A stretch of DNA of 64,000 nucleotides from Gemmatimonadales bacterium (GTDB lineage Bacteria > Gemmatimonadota > Gemmatimonadetes > Longimicrobiales > Gaopeijiaceae), in the NCBI GenBank assembly GCA_020344755.1, contig CP070829.1, positions 263,223 through 327,222 of the forward strand. The letters run 5' to 3'. Within the stretch, counting starts at the first letter, position 1. Each line of letters begins with the position of its first letter. Position numbers and translations under genes: made by a program. Shown in pieces: positions 18,513-28,031 of this stretch. The notes beneath the pieces are model-generated. The model was not told the DNA's origin. It searched no databases and saw nothing but the letters and a program-made list of their open reading frames with translations.

Positions 18513-20720
18513 CTACGGGGTCTGTGAGGGCATCGACAGGCCGAGCTGCTGGGCCATGAAGGCCAGCTCGCGGGCCGAGTCCTCGATTCTGAGCGACGTG
18601 GGCCTACCCCGTCCTGCCGCGTGCCCGCCCATTTCGTCGTACCACAGCACGACCGGCAGTCCGGAGGCGCTGGCCGCCTGGAGTCGGGCTGTCAGCTTCC
18701 GGGCCTGGAGCGGAGGGACCCGGGTGTCCAGGTCGCCGGTGGTGAGCATGATGGCCGGATACTCCACACCGTCCGTGACCGCCTGGTAGGGGGAGTAGGT
18801 CTGCATGGCCTCGAAGTGCTCTGGAATGCGGGCGTCACCGTACTCCAGGAGGGCGGGCATGTTGTTGGCGTCCTGGAAGCTCCAGAACCGGATCATGTCC
18901 AGGTCGGGATACGTGCAGAGGACGGCCCGGAAAAGGTCCGGACGGAGCGTCATGGCAGAGGCGACCAGGAGACCCCCGTTGCTTCCCCCACTGATGCCCA
19001 GGCGGTCCGGGGAGGTGTAGCCCTCCGCGATGAGGTGCTCCGCTGCGGCGATGAAGTCGGCGAAGACGTTGGGCTTGTTCTCGAGCATTCCCCCACGGTG
19101 CCAATCCTCCCCGAACTCGCTCCCCCCCCGGAGCGTGGCAACGGCCCAGACCCCTCCCATCTCCACCCAGGTGGCTCGCGTGGTGGAGAACCCGGGCTTG
19201 AGGGACACGTTGAAGCCGCCGTAGCCGCCCAGGATGGTGGGATGACTCCCGTCGAGCTCGATGCCCTCCCGATGCATGACGTAAAGAGGAGCTCGGGTCC
19301 CGTCGGCGGAGGTGAACCAGAGCTGCCGCACCACCATCCCCGCGGTATCGAAGGGCACATCGGCCGAGTCCGTCAGAGTCCGCTCGCCGGTTTCCAGGTC
19401 GAGGGCCCAGGTCCGAGACGGCTGAAGGTATCCGGTGGAGGTGAGCTCCAGGCTTCCCTCTTCCTCTCCTCGAGAAACCCGCACGGACGAGTGGTCCGGC
19501 ACATCGATCTCACCTGCAGGCGTTCCGTCCATCTCGAAGACGCGGATCCGATCGGCGACGTCGTGCAGGTAGGTGGCGTAGATCCGCCCGTCGACGAAGG
19601 TGTAGCTCTGCAGGACGTCCTCTCCCTCGGGGAGCCGCTCTTCCCAGTGCTCCGGGTCCGGATCCGCCGGATCCGCCACCATGAGCCGGTAGTTCGACGC
19701 GTTCCAGTCCGTGAGGATCAAGAGATCTCCCTCCCGGTACCGGACCTGGAAGTGAGCGGCGACTCCCTCCACGATGGGACGGAGGGGGCCCCGGCTGCGG
19801 GCATCCTGGATGAACCAGTCCGCCCGGGCCCAACCGTGGTTGGCGTTGTAGAGGATCCACCGCCCGTCCGGGGTCTCGTTCCTCCCGATGAACACCTCGG
19901 GGCCGTACCCGTCGCCCCAGAGGACTGGATCCTCGGCCACATCGGATCCCAGGGCATGGTGCCGGAGCCGGGGGCCGATGTAACGGTCCCGATGGACGTA
20001 GGTGAACCCCTGGCTGTCATCGTCCCAGTCGATGCCTCCGTACAGTGCCGAAGGAAGACGGTCCGGCAGGTCCTGACCCGTCTCCAGGTCCCGGATCCGA
20101 AGTTCGATTTCGTCCGCGCCACCCTGCCGCACCGTGTACATCATGTAGCGCTCGTCTGGAGAGACGTCCCCCAGGCTCACGGGCACCCGGTACTCCGGGT
20201 GGAAGTCGGCGGGATCGAGAAAGACGTCGTAGTCCCCGTCCGGGGACGGCTCTTCCTCGGTCTCGTCGTCCTGGGCGGGTCGCCGGTAGATGCGCCCCAT
20301 CTCCTCGCCTTCCCGGCGCATGGTGAAGTACTCCCAATCCCCCACTTCCCGGGTACTCCCCACGTCTTCGCGGTCCATGAATCGAGCGAGCCGGCCCCGG
20401 AGGGAGTCCCGGAGGGCCGAACTCCCCACCACCACCTCGGCGTACGCATTCTGTGCAGCGATCCACTCACGTGTCTCCGTGGCCGCCTGGTCTTCGAGCC
20501 ATCGGTAGTCATCGGCGAAGACCACCCCGTGCAGTGTGTCGTAGACCGTCTCGATCCGGGTGTCCGGAGGCTCGGGGTAGGGAGGTGCGCAGGCTGCAAG
20601 CCCGAGGAGTCCGGCCGAGAGGAGGGATAAGCAGAGGCGCATGGTCGTTCTCGGGAGGTAGGGAGTGACGACGGGGAGGGCCCAAGCGGATCCGAGTACC
20701 CGGAAGAGCGGGGAGGTCAT
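18513..20720 (-). CDS. S9A prolyl-oligopeptidase-like lipoprotein
   Basis: A 735-aa protein. The N-terminal half is a beta-propeller (about 75-450) and the C-terminal half an alpha/beta hydrolase. The nucleophile is S580 in GISGGSNGGLL, followed by the acid in TTGDLDTRVPP and His in EMGGHAAGRG. Prolyl oligopeptidases cut short peptides after proline. A lipobox LGLAAC (Cys44) follows an in-frame Met27. Two starts compete. The ATG at 20720 has a strong GGAGGA seven bases upstream and overlaps the stop of the preceding hydrolase gene (ATGA), so I chose it. The ATG at 20642 gives a more normal lipoprotein leader but has no ribosome binding site. Translation is probably coupled to the upstream gene. 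Confidence 0.88.
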   Translation of the reverse strand: MTSPLFRVLGSAWALPVVTPYLPRTTMRLCLSLLSAGLLGLAACAPPYPEPPDTRIETVYDTLHGVVFADDYRWLEDQAATETREWIAAQNAYAEVVVGSSALRDSLRGRLARFMDREDVGSTREVGDWEYFTMRREGEEMGRIYRRPAQDDETEEEPSPDGDYDVFLDPADFHPEYRVPVSLGDVSPDERYMMYTVRQGGADEIELRIRDLETGQDLPDRLPSALYGGIDWDDDSQGFTYVHRDRYIGPRLRHHALGSDVAEDPVLWGDGYGPEVFIGRNETPDGRWILYNANHGWARADWFIQDARSRGPLRPIVEGVAAHFQVRYREGDLLILTDWNASNYRLMVADPADPDPEHWEERLPEGEDVLQSYTFVDGRIYATYLHDVADRIRVFEMDGTPAGEIDVPDHSSVRVSRGEEEGSLELTSTGYLQPSRTWALDLETGERTLTDSADVPFDTAGMVVRQLWFTSADGTRAPLYVMHREGIELDGSHPTILGGYGGFNVSLKPGFSTTRATWVEMGGVWAVATLRGGSEFGEDWHRGGMLENKPNVFADFIAAAEHLIAEGYTSPDRLGISGGSNGGLLVASAMTLRPDLFRAVLCTYPDLDMIRFWSFQDANNMPALLEYGDARIPEHFEAMQTYSPYQAVTDGVEYPAIMLTTGDLDTRVPPLQARKLTARLQAASASGLPVVLWYDEMGGHAAGRGRPTSLRIEDSARELAFMAQQLGLSMPSQTP

Positions 20721-22342
20721 GGGCCGTCCTCCAGCGGTGGAACCGCATCCATGAAGAGCTCGAAGGCACGATTCAGGGCCCGTGCCCCTGCTCGGGAACC
20801 CGTGTACTTGCCGAGGCGGACCACCACCAGACCGTGGGACGGGACGACGGTGGCGCTCTGCCCACCGGCCCCGCGCATTCCGTACGCGGTGGTGGGGAGG
20901 GGCCAACCCCCGTCCCCGTTCACCCACAGGAAGGCACCGCCGTAGATGGGCCGCCCGTCCGCCACCCAGGCCGGGGCGAGCTCCGTGGCGTACGCCACGT
21001 ACCCCTCGGGGAGGATGCGCTCGCCATTCCACATGCCGTCCTGGAGGTAGAGGTTCCCCAGTCGCGCCCAATCCCTTGCGGGCAGGAACTCATACCCCTG
21101 GGTCAGGAAGTTGCCGTACGGATCCGTCTCCAGGATGGCATCACGGATCCCGATGCGGTCAAAGAGGGCCCGCTGGGGAAAGGAGTGATAGTCCTCCCCC
21201 CGGTCCTCGACACCCAGGCGAATGAGATAGTTGGTGAGAACCGGATCGGTATTTCGGTAGCGACCCACCGTGTTGGGGGGCCACTGGGGTGGGCGGGTGG
21301 CGGCGTACTCGAAGGAGTTCACCGTTCCCGTGTAGAGGTAGACGTGGTCCGGGTACCCCACATCGGGGTCGTAGTCGGGATCCTGGGGTGCCCGGATCCG
21401 GATCCCGGAGGACATGCGCATGATGTCCCCGATCCGGATGTCCTTCCTCGGGTCTCCCTCGGCTTGCCACTCCGGAACCGGTGCGGGCTGCCAGAGGTCG
21501 TAGACTCCCTGCTGGATCAGGACCCCCATGAGGCTTCCGGTGAGGCTCTTTCCCATGGACCAGCTCTCCAACGGGGTGTGGATGCCCACCTCGTCGCTGT
21601 ATCGCTCGCCCAGGATTCGCCCCTTGTAGGTCACGACCAGGGCCAGGGTCCGTGCCTCCAGCGGACCGAAGCCCGCGTCCAACGCTTCGTCCACCTTGGC
21701 CCGGTCCACCTCGGCGGGCCACGGGTCGTCCGGGAGCACGTCTCCCATGGGCCAGGGAGTCGACTCCGCCGGCGGGAGTCGGCGTGGCACGTCGGTGGGC
21801 GTGAAGAACACCGAGTCCTCCCCCAGGGGCGAAGTCACGCACCCCTGGTTTCGGTAGCGCTTCGCGGTCCGCACGACCCCGTCCGGGAGGGTGAGGCTGA
21901 CCCTCTGGGCCTGGACGTCCACCACCGTATCCACCACATGTGCCCGCTCCTCGAAGGGCGAGGTGAAGCCGCCCACGTTCGCCGCCGCGTCCTCCGGGTC
22001 CAGGCCCGTGATGAAGACGGCGGAGCAGAGCACCTTGGCAAAGCCGGAGGTGTGGTGGTGAAGCGGTTCACCCGGTGGGGGAACGTACTCCGTGTCCAGT
22101 TCGAGGGAGTCACCACGGGCCAGGAGTATGGACAGGGGTCCGGGGGTCTCCGCCTCCCCTGTATCTCCGCCGGACTCGGAACCCTCGCCACCACAGCCCG
22201 CCAACAGCATGCTGAGCGCGATCCCAGCCAGGGCCGAGCCACATCGGGACCGGGCCGGGTGACCGGAACGGGACCGGCCCAGGTACTGCTGCCGGAAAGA
22301 GCTGAAGACCGAGACGACGGGGAGGGCGAGCGGTCCCTTCAT
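20717..22342 (-). CDS. Serine hydrolase lipoprotein, beta-lactamase/NylB-like
   Basis: A 541-aa lipoprotein (LSMLLAGC, Cys50, after a long basic N-region). Residues about 60-200 form a separate domain that is not part of the hydrolase. The catalytic domain follows, with S262-M-G-K265 in ESWSMGKSLTG, the second motif Y-R-N in GRYRNTDPVL, and a third strand near RGAGGQSATV. This set resembles 6-aminohexanoate-dimer hydrolase (NylB) and related esterases more than true beta-lactamases. The ATG at 22342 has GGAGG a few bases upstream. It is coupled by an ATGA overlap to the downstream S9A peptidase, so the two probably act on the same peptide or amide pool. It is divergent from the serpin gene. 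Confidence 0.86.
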   Translation of the reverse strand: MKGPLALPVVSVFSSFRQQYLGRSRSGHPARSRCGSALAGIALSMLLAGCGGEGSESGGDTGEAETPGPLSILLARGDSLELDTEYVPPPGEPLHHHTSGFAKVLCSAVFITGLDPEDAAANVGGFTSPFEERAHVVDTVVDVQAQRVSLTLPDGVVRTAKRYRNQGCVTSPLGEDSVFFTPTDVPRRLPPAESTPWPMGDVLPDDPWPAEVDRAKVDEALDAGFGPLEARTLALVVTYKGRILGERYSDEVGIHTPLESWSMGKSLTGSLMGVLIQQGVYDLWQPAPVPEWQAEGDPRKDIRIGDIMRMSSGIRIRAPQDPDYDPDVGYPDHVYLYTGTVNSFEYAATRPPQWPPNTVGRYRNTDPVLTNYLIRLGVEDRGEDYHSFPQRALFDRIGIRDAILETDPYGNFLTQGYEFLPARDWARLGNLYLQDGMWNGERILPEGYVAYATELAPAWVADGRPIYGGAFLWVNGDGGWPLPTTAYGMRGAGGQSATVVPSHGLVVVRLGKYTGSRAGARALNRAFELFMDAVPPLEDGP

Positions 22343-22557
22343 GGGTTCCTCCGTGGGGTCGACATGGCTGACCGGGTCGGGACAGAATCGGGGCGATGCA
22401 CCTTGGGCACAACTGCCGGACAGTCCATTCTTCAGACCCGCGGGTAGATAGGATGGACTCCCCGACCGCCCGGCGTCCGCAAAGGCACATGCGAGGGCCC
22501 GGGAGTGACGCGGGAGTGGAGTACGCCTGACGCACCACGAGAAGGAGGGGGTTTCCG

Positions 22558-23811
22558 ATGAGGTTCCCGGCACGCCGAGACGCGACGGTCTTGCTCACGA
22601 CCTTGGCGCTGACCGCCGCCTGCAACGATCCCACGGGCCCGGGCGTCGATCCCATCACAGAGCTTCCGCGCCAGCTCAGTACGGCTGAGAGGACGCTCAT
22701 CGAAGCAGGGAACGGGTTCGGCCTGGAGCTCATGCGCCAGGTCACCCAGGCGGAGGAGGGGCCCAACGTCGTGATCTCGCCACTGAGCGCATCCATGGCG
22801 CTGGGAATGACGTTGAACGGCGCCGCGGGAAGTACCTTCGAAGCCATGCGCGCCACCCTGGGGTACGGGGTGCTGACCCAGGAGGAGATCAACACCGGTT
22901 ACCACGATCTCCTGGAGCTACTTCGGGGCCTGGACGGAACGGTGGAGTTCTCGGTGGCGAACTCGGTCTGGTCCCGGGACGGCTTTCCCTTCCACGACGC
23001 CTTCTTCCAGCAGGTCTCCGGCGCGTTCGATGCTCACCTGGAGACCCGGGACTTCGGTGATCCGGCCACGCTCGATGCCATCAACGGCTGGGTGTCGGAA
23101 GAGACCAACGGCTACATCCCTCGTCTCCTCGACGGCATCGATCCGCAGATGGTGATGTTCCTTGTGAACGCCATCTACTTCGATGGGCGGTGGACGACGC
23201 GCTTCGATGCCGGGGAGACGATGGCGTGGGACTTCCGTCGCGCCGATGGAAGTACCGTGGCGGTGGACATGATGACCCTCCGGGAACACACCGTTCCCAC
23301 GCTCCGGACCGAGGCCTTTACGGCTGCGGAGCTGACCTACGGCGGGGGTGCATTCGGGATGGTGGTCGTGGTACCGGAGGGGGAGACCACCGCCCACGAC
23401 CTGGCGTCGGGAATGGACGCGGAGTGGTGGAACTCACTCACTGGCGGTCTGGAGGACTTCGAGCTGGCGCGCATCTCCCTGCCGCGTTTCACTCTGTCCT
23501 ACGGCACCACCTTGAACGAAGCGCTGAAGGCCATGGGGATGGAGGTGGCCTTCTCGGAGACGGAGGCGGACTTCACCAACCTGTCACCCGAGGGGGACCG
23601 GCTCTACATCGACGAGGTCCGCCAGAAGACCTTCATCCAGGTGGATGAGGCCGGTACGAAGGCTGCTGCCGCCACTTCGGTGGGGATCGGCGTCACCTCC
23701 CTGCCGCCCATGCTGGTGGCGGACCGGCCCTTTCTCTTCGCCATCCGGGAGCGGCTCAGCGGCACCCTCCTCTTCACGGGCCTGGTGGGCGATCCCACGG
23801 TGGAGGAGTAG
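22558..23811 (+). CDS. Lipid-anchored serpin (serine protease inhibitor)
   Basis: A 417-aa protein with lipobox LTAAC (Cys22). It spans the whole serpin fold: NVVISPLSASMALGM near the start, NAIYFDGRW in the middle, and the shutter and reactive-loop region at the end. The hinge is of inhibitory type: E364-A-G-T-K-A-A-A-A-T, matching the small-residue rule at P15-P9. Counting 17 residues from the P17 Glu puts P1-P1' at Thr380-Ser381, followed by LPP and then RPFLFAI, as in antitrypsin. P1 Thr would suit an elastase-like or other non-trypsin protease. Inhibitory serpins trap serine proteases as covalent complexes. It lies among many exported peptidases and could protect the cell surface, either from its own enzymes or from foreign ones. 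Confidence 0.9.
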   Translation: MRFPARRDATVLLTTLALTAACNDPTGPGVDPITELPRQLSTAERTLIEAGNGFGLELMRQVTQAEEGPNVVISPLSASMALGMTLNGAAGSTFEAMRATLGYGVLTQEEINTGYHDLLELLRGLDGTVEFSVANSVWSRDGFPFHDAFFQQVSGAFDAHLETRDFGDPATLDAINGWVSEETNGYIPRLLDGIDPQMVMFLVNAIYFDGRWTTRFDAGETMAWDFRRADGSTVAVDMMTLREHTVPTLRTEAFTAAELTYGGGAFGMVVVVPEGETTAHDLASGMDAEWWNSLTGGLEDFELARISLPRFTLSYGTTLNEALKAMGMEVAFSETEADFTNLSPEGDRLYIDEVRQKTFIQVDEAGTKAAAATSVGIGVTSLPPMLVADRPFLFAIRERLSGTLLFTGLVGDPTVEE

Positions 23812-24038
23812 GACCGGGATCCGGGCCCGCTCCATCCGGATCTCCGCTCGCGGTAATCGAGGGCGATTCGACCCGTGTGGACTCCGAGGCGACGCTCCGG
23901 CCCTGCAGGAGGGCCTGGGCATCGACGCCCCGGACGCCGCCACGCTGCCCCCGCGTGGGGGAAGCCCACGAGCGCAGGTGAAGAGCCCTCGTCCGGCTGC
24001 GCCGATCGGGCGGAGGTGACGATCCGCCCGGATGCAGG

Positions 24039-24848
24039 TCAGGATCCGGTGGGCACGAAGGCCACGATGCGGAGCGGTCCCCCGCTCCCACCCTCGATCT
24101 TCATCGGAAGAGCGACGACAAAGGCGCCGGACTCCGGGAGGCGCTCCAGGTTCGCCACGTTCTCGAAGCCGGCGAGGTCCGCTGAGTACAGCGTCACGTG
24201 GGACTGGAAATCTTCGGACTGGCCGTAGTCGATGCTGGGCGTGTCGATGCCTACGGCGGCGAGATTCCTGTTCTCCACGAGCCACGTTGCCGCCTCCGGC
24301 GCCAGTCCCGGGAAGTGCAATTCCGGCACGGCATCGGGCCCGATGAGAGCTGTGCCGAGGTAGTCGACGCGGTCACTCCACTTCTCACCCCAGCCGGTTC
24401 GGAGGAGGAGGATTCCACCGTCCGGCAGCGTCCCGTGAGCCACTTCCCACGCTTCGAGGTCGGCCACGGTCACCAGGTAGTCGGCGTGTGCCCGGGACGA
24501 TACGTCCACCACCGCCGCGGGCCCCATGAGGTCGCTGAGGGGGATCTGGTCCGTCGTCCGCCGCCCCTCCGCGAAGTGGATGGGTGCGTCGAGGTGGGTT
24601 CCACCGTGCTCGGCCGTGGCGAACTCGTAGGAGGAGTAGAAGAAGCCTCCGTCCGTGGGTCCATACGCCAACTGGGTGAGGCGAAATCCCGCCGTGTCGG
24701 TAGGCCAGTAGATGGTGGAGGGTCCGTAGGCGTGGGTCAGGTCGATCCACTCACCGGTCGCTCCGGCGAAGACCTGGGCGTAATCGGGTCCGGGTCCGTT
24801 GCACGCGGCCAGGAAGACCACGGGTACCAGCCGAGATGTGAGGCGCAT
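24039..24848 (-). CDS. Cyclase-family (kynurenine formamidase-like) lipoprotein
   Basis: A 269-aa lipoprotein (Cys16 in VFLAAC). The metal-binding signature of the cyclase/KynB family is complete: H81-G-G-T-H85-L-D87-A-P-I-H91-F. A second conserved stretch, VGIDTPSIDYG, is also present. KynB-type enzymes hydrolyse N-formylkynurenine and related amides, and others act in polyketide or isatin chemistry. A lipoprotein member acting outside the cytoplasm is probably an amidase or lactonase of unknown substrate. It is convergent with the serpin and has no operon partner. The Gly-rich tail is ordinary for the family. Confidence 0.86.
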   Translation of the reverse strand: MRLTSRLVPVVFLAACNGPGPDYAQVFAGATGEWIDLTHAYGPSTIYWPTDTAGFRLTQLAYGPTDGGFFYSSYEFATAEHGGTHLDAPIHFAEGRRTTDQIPLSDLMGPAAVVDVSSRAHADYLVTVADLEAWEVAHGTLPDGGILLLRTGWGEKWSDRVDYLGTALIGPDAVPELHFPGLAPEAATWLVENRNLAAVGIDTPSIDYGQSEDFQSHVTLYSADLAGFENVANLERLPESGAFVVALPMKIEGGSGGPLRIVAFVPTGS

Positions 24849-25059
24849 GAATGTGGCGTCTCCAGGATACTGGGGGAGCCCGGGGCCGCCACTTGGCTAG
24901 CGGTGGAACCCCGGGGGCGGGTGGAGCGGAGACAATGCGCCGCGGGAGAGTCGACACGCAAGCGATGGATCGGACAGTGGGGGCGGGGCCGTGGAGGCCC
25001 GGGACAGGACTACGGGTGGGGCCGCGGACGTCGGGGACGACGTGGAGATGGCAGGTGCG

Positions 25060-25575
25060 CTAGCGCCGAGGACCCAGGGCTCCACGAAGGACGTCGACCA
25101 TGGAGCTGGTGACCTCCTCGAGGCTCTTCGCCAGGTTCTCCAGAGCGACCCGGTCCGCCGATTCTCCGGCTCCGCGGGCGTCCGACTCGGAGGCCTTCGC
25201 GTCATCGGATTCGGCATCCGAGACCGGCGGGTCCGCGGCGGCCGTGGTGGACGGCTTGGCGGACAGCCGACCGCTGTCGGAGCGGAATTGCTGGGCCAGC
25301 TTTCGGGCCGTCCGGCCCATCTCCAGGAAGAAGGTGGAGTATCCCTGAACGACACTTCTGACAACGGCCTGTGGTTCAGGACCCTTCCCGTCCTCCCGCC
25401 TGGAAAGGCCCCGCTCCACCTCCCCGAGGGCGGCCCGGCCAGATTCCACGAGGCCCTCGAGGAGACCGACACCGGCTCGCAGCGAGTTCAGGCCTGTCTC
25501 CGAGAGCGAAGCCGAGTCCGCCGAATCGGGCGCATCGGTAGGAGGGGTGGTTTCCGAAGGATCCTGGGGGCTCAT
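25060..25575 (-). CDS. Helical phasin-like hypothetical protein
   Basis: A 171-aa soluble protein with no leader. It begins with a Pro/Ser/Asp-rich segment. A long amphipathic region follows (about 25-100, including LRAGVGLLEGLVESGRAALGEVE and VVQGYSTFFLEMGRTARKLAQQF), then an acidic linker and a final helix (VALENLAKSLEEVTSSMVDVLRGAL). Paired amphipathic helices of this type resemble phasins or lipid-droplet surface proteins. I cannot assign a family. It sits 31 bases after a 65-residue protein of similar character and downstream of the UbiB-like kinase on the same strand. The group may therefore work at a membrane or lipid surface. Confidence 0.55.
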   Translation of the reverse strand: MSPQDPSETTPPTDAPDSADSASLSETGLNSLRAGVGLLEGLVESGRAALGEVERGLSRREDGKGPEPQAVVRSVVQGYSTFFLEMGRTARKLAQQFRSDSGRLSAKPSTTAAADPPVSDAESDDAKASESDARGAGESADRVALENLAKSLEEVTSSMVDVLRGALGPRR

Positions 25576-25606
25576 GATCGGACTCGTGAGCGCCGAAGTT
25601 GATGGA

Positions 25607-25804
25607 TCACGTACTCTCGGTGCGCTCGGAACCCTTCAGGTCCTCGCCGAACTTCTCGAGCTCGTGCCCCAGGGCGGACAAGCCCTTTCCCCAGCCCTTT
25701 GCCGTCCCGCGGATCATGGCGAGCATGAAGTCGGTGGTCGCGTCGAAGATGTCCTTCGTCGCGTCGGTGACCCCCGAGGTCTTCGATTCCTTGGCGCTAC
25801 CCAT
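25607..25804 (-). CDS. Small hypothetical helical protein
   Basis: 65 residues with no leader. A central amphipathic helix (FDATTDFMLAMIRGTAKGWGKGLSALGHELEKFGEDL) takes most of the length. The segment before the ATG contains GGAGAA a few bases upstream, a workable ribosome binding site. It lies between the UbiB-like gene (63 bases upstream on the same strand) and the 171-residue phasin-like gene (31 bases downstream), so these three are probably one transcript. No family is recognised. Confidence 0.6.
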   Translation of the reverse strand: MGSAKESKTSGVTDATKDIFDATTDFMLAMIRGTAKGWGKGLSALGHELEKFGEDLKGSERTEST

Positions 25805-25867
25805 GGTGTTCTCCTTGTCGATGCGACCCGCCCCGCGCTCGGAGCCGGGGCTCGGTCCCTGGACCTG

Positions 25868-27796
25868 CTAGAGGTCGTCGAAGTCCTGCTCCACCTGCGC
25901 CAGGGACCAGACCAGCAGCGCTCCGGCGCCCAAGACCCACCAGGTGTACGGTTGCAGGGCCGCGGCCATCGAATTGAGAAGACCAGGTCTCCAGCCCGAT
26001 GGGAGTCGCGGCAGGGCTAACAATAGGACGGTGCCGGCGGCCGCCGCCAGCTTCATCTGACGGGCCAGGCCGGCCAGCACCCGCTCGGTGCGGGTCGCGG
26101 GCCGGGTGCGCCGCGACGCGGGCTCGTCCGGCTCTGCGGCGCGTGAGAGTGCCTCCATGAGGGCCCCGGGCCCTTCCACGAGCAATTGGAGGACCGCCCC
26201 CACCTTGGGCACGGTAGCCCCGCTCTCCACCATCTCCACCGTCCTCCGGAGCCGCTCGTCACTGACGAATTCTCGGATCAGGCGCTGCCAGTTCACGCTG
26301 GGATCCAGTTGGAGGACCACCATGTCGCCGATGATGATGGTCCGGTACAAACGGACCAGCGGCGCGGGCAGCCGGAGGCCGGCGCGCCGAACCGCTCCGA
26401 GGGTCTGGGTGAAGAGGTTGAAGTTACTGCGGCGGGACACGTTGGAGGTTCCAGGGGCCACGCCGGGCTGTTCCACCTCGGCGAGCCAGTCCCGCAGAAT
26501 GCGCTTGAACTCGGCCTCGAAGTCCGTCAGGTCCCGAGCCGGAAGCGGCTCCATGGTGGCGACAAGGTGACGATAGGCGGCGTCCAACCGACCCTCTGCG
26601 ATGGCCTCGCGCATCTTGAACTCGTGGGTCCAGAGACGCTCATCCAGCCACCCGACCATCCCCAGGTCGATCCAGGCCAGGGTGCCTCCCTTCATCACGA
26701 TGAGATTCGCCGCGTGCGGATCGGCGTGGAACAGGCGGTGACGCATCGCCTGGTCCAGGAATGAGCGCACCATGAGGCACGCCGTCCGGTGGGGGGTGAT
26801 TCCGTCCTCCTCCCAACGAGCGAGTTGCTCCACGGCCGCGGACCGGATCGGCCCCATGGCCGCGGCATCGCCGCCTCCCCCTTCCCGGGCGACCCTGGCG
26901 ACGCGCATGAGCTCCTTGACCGTCACCCCGGTGATCTCTTCCATGGTGACGACGCCCGAAGAACTGAACCGGGGAAAGACCTTGGGGCAGGTGTGATCCG
27001 TATCGTCCCGCAACATGCGGTCTCGAAGCTGACGCAGGTTGCGGACCTCCCGTCTGAAGTCCAATTCCTCCCGCGTGAGCATCTGGAGTTCCCGGGCCAG
27101 GGACCGGACCCCCATCCGCCGGAATGGCCGCAGCGTCCCCAATGCCCGGGCAAGGGCGCCCACGAGGGCGAGATCCACCCGGAAACGCTTCTCCACCCCC
27201 GGGCGGATCACCTTCACCACCACCGGTGTGCCGTCCAGGAGGCGGGCCCGGTGAACCTGCGCCACCGACGCGGCGCTCAGCGGGAGATCTTCGAACTCGG
27301 AGAAGGCCTCACCGACCGATCCGATGCGGAGCTCCCGCTCCATCCGTCGAGTGATCAGACGCGTCGGGACCCGCGGTAGGTCATCGAGCATGCTCGCCAA
27401 CTCACCGCAGAACCGGTCCGGGAGCACATCGTGCCGGTGAGCCAGGAGTTGACCGACCTTGGCGAAGCCCGCTCCAGCGGCTTCCAACCGCTTACGGAGA
27501 AGACGTGGCCCGAACCCCGGGAATCGCCTCCGTACAAAGGGTTCGGAGAGACGCAGGAGAAGGATGACTCCCAGGAGCTCGACGGCCCGGGTGAGCCGAG
27601 CCAGGAAGACCACCGGCGTCGGGAGGTGGCTGATGGCGGAGGCTCGCAGGAGTCCCAGGGAGCGGTCGACGCTGGGAGGGCGAGAGCCTTGTTGCCCGGA
27701 GGTCGACGGCTCGGGCGCGCGTGACGCCTCGGACCCGACCGTCTCCCGTCCGGTCCCGTCCAGGGGGGCCTCCACTTCCGCGCGTTGTCGAGCCAC
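25868..27796 (-). CDS. ABC1/UbiB-family atypical kinase with C-terminal membrane anchor
   Basis: A 642-aa protein of the ABC1/ADCK/UbiB family. The marks are the K-x-G-Q motif (AKVGQLLAHR, Lys about 113), the Ala-rich loop and Lys in SVAQVHRARLLDGTPVVVKVIRPG, the Glu in ELDFRREV, and the catalytic/metal pair in LFHADPHAAN and AWIDLG. Two hydrophobic segments at the C-terminus (LAAAAGTVLLLALPRL and WWVLGAGALLVWSLAQV) anchor it in the membrane. UbiB proteins are ATP-binding and support coenzyme Q or other isoprenoid-lipid metabolism, probably by handling lipid substrates. The chosen start is GTG at 27796 with GGAGGG five bases before it. Translation could open at 27943, but that lies close to the divergent oxidoreductase gene. 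Confidence 0.88.
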   Translation of the reverse strand: MARQRAEVEAPLDGTGRETVGSEASRAPEPSTSGQQGSRPPSVDRSLGLLRASAISHLPTPVVFLARLTRAVELLGVILLLRLSEPFVRRRFPGFGPRLLRKRLEAAGAGFAKVGQLLAHRHDVLPDRFCGELASMLDDLPRVPTRLITRRMERELRIGSVGEAFSEFEDLPLSAASVAQVHRARLLDGTPVVVKVIRPGVEKRFRVDLALVGALARALGTLRPFRRMGVRSLARELQMLTREELDFRREVRNLRQLRDRMLRDDTDHTCPKVFPRFSSSGVVTMEEITGVTVKELMRVARVAREGGGGDAAAMGPIRSAAVEQLARWEEDGITPHRTACLMVRSFLDQAMRHRLFHADPHAANLIVMKGGTLAWIDLGMVGWLDERLWTHEFKMREAIAEGRLDAAYRHLVATMEPLPARDLTDFEAEFKRILRDWLAEVEQPGVAPGTSNVSRRSNFNLFTQTLGAVRRAGLRLPAPLVRLYRTIIIGDMVVLQLDPSVNWQRLIREFVSDERLRRTVEMVESGATVPKVGAVLQLLVEGPGALMEALSRAAEPDEPASRRTRPATRTERVLAGLARQMKLAAAAGTVLLLALPRLPSGWRPGLLNSMAAALQPYTWWVLGAGALLVWSLAQVEQDFDDL

Positions 27797-28031
27797 TCGA
27801 CCCTCCGGTCTAGGTCGCCTCCCACGGGAAATCCCCGGCAACCGGGCCGTGAGGCTCGACGGATGATACGGGATGGCCCAAGCATGGACCAGCACATCAG
27901 TCCAAGTCGTCTGGACCTTCAACGCCCGCCACCGTATTCTCACCGCCGCCCAGCACTCCTGGCGCCGGATCCGGGCCTTCCCCTGTCGGCCCTCTCCACG
28001 CTCCGAATGCCTTCACCGCCTGATTCCCGCC

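Noticed and set aside
18621..20630. 669-codon open frame on the plus strand opposite the S9A peptidase
   Set aside because: Shadow of a well-supported catalytic protein.
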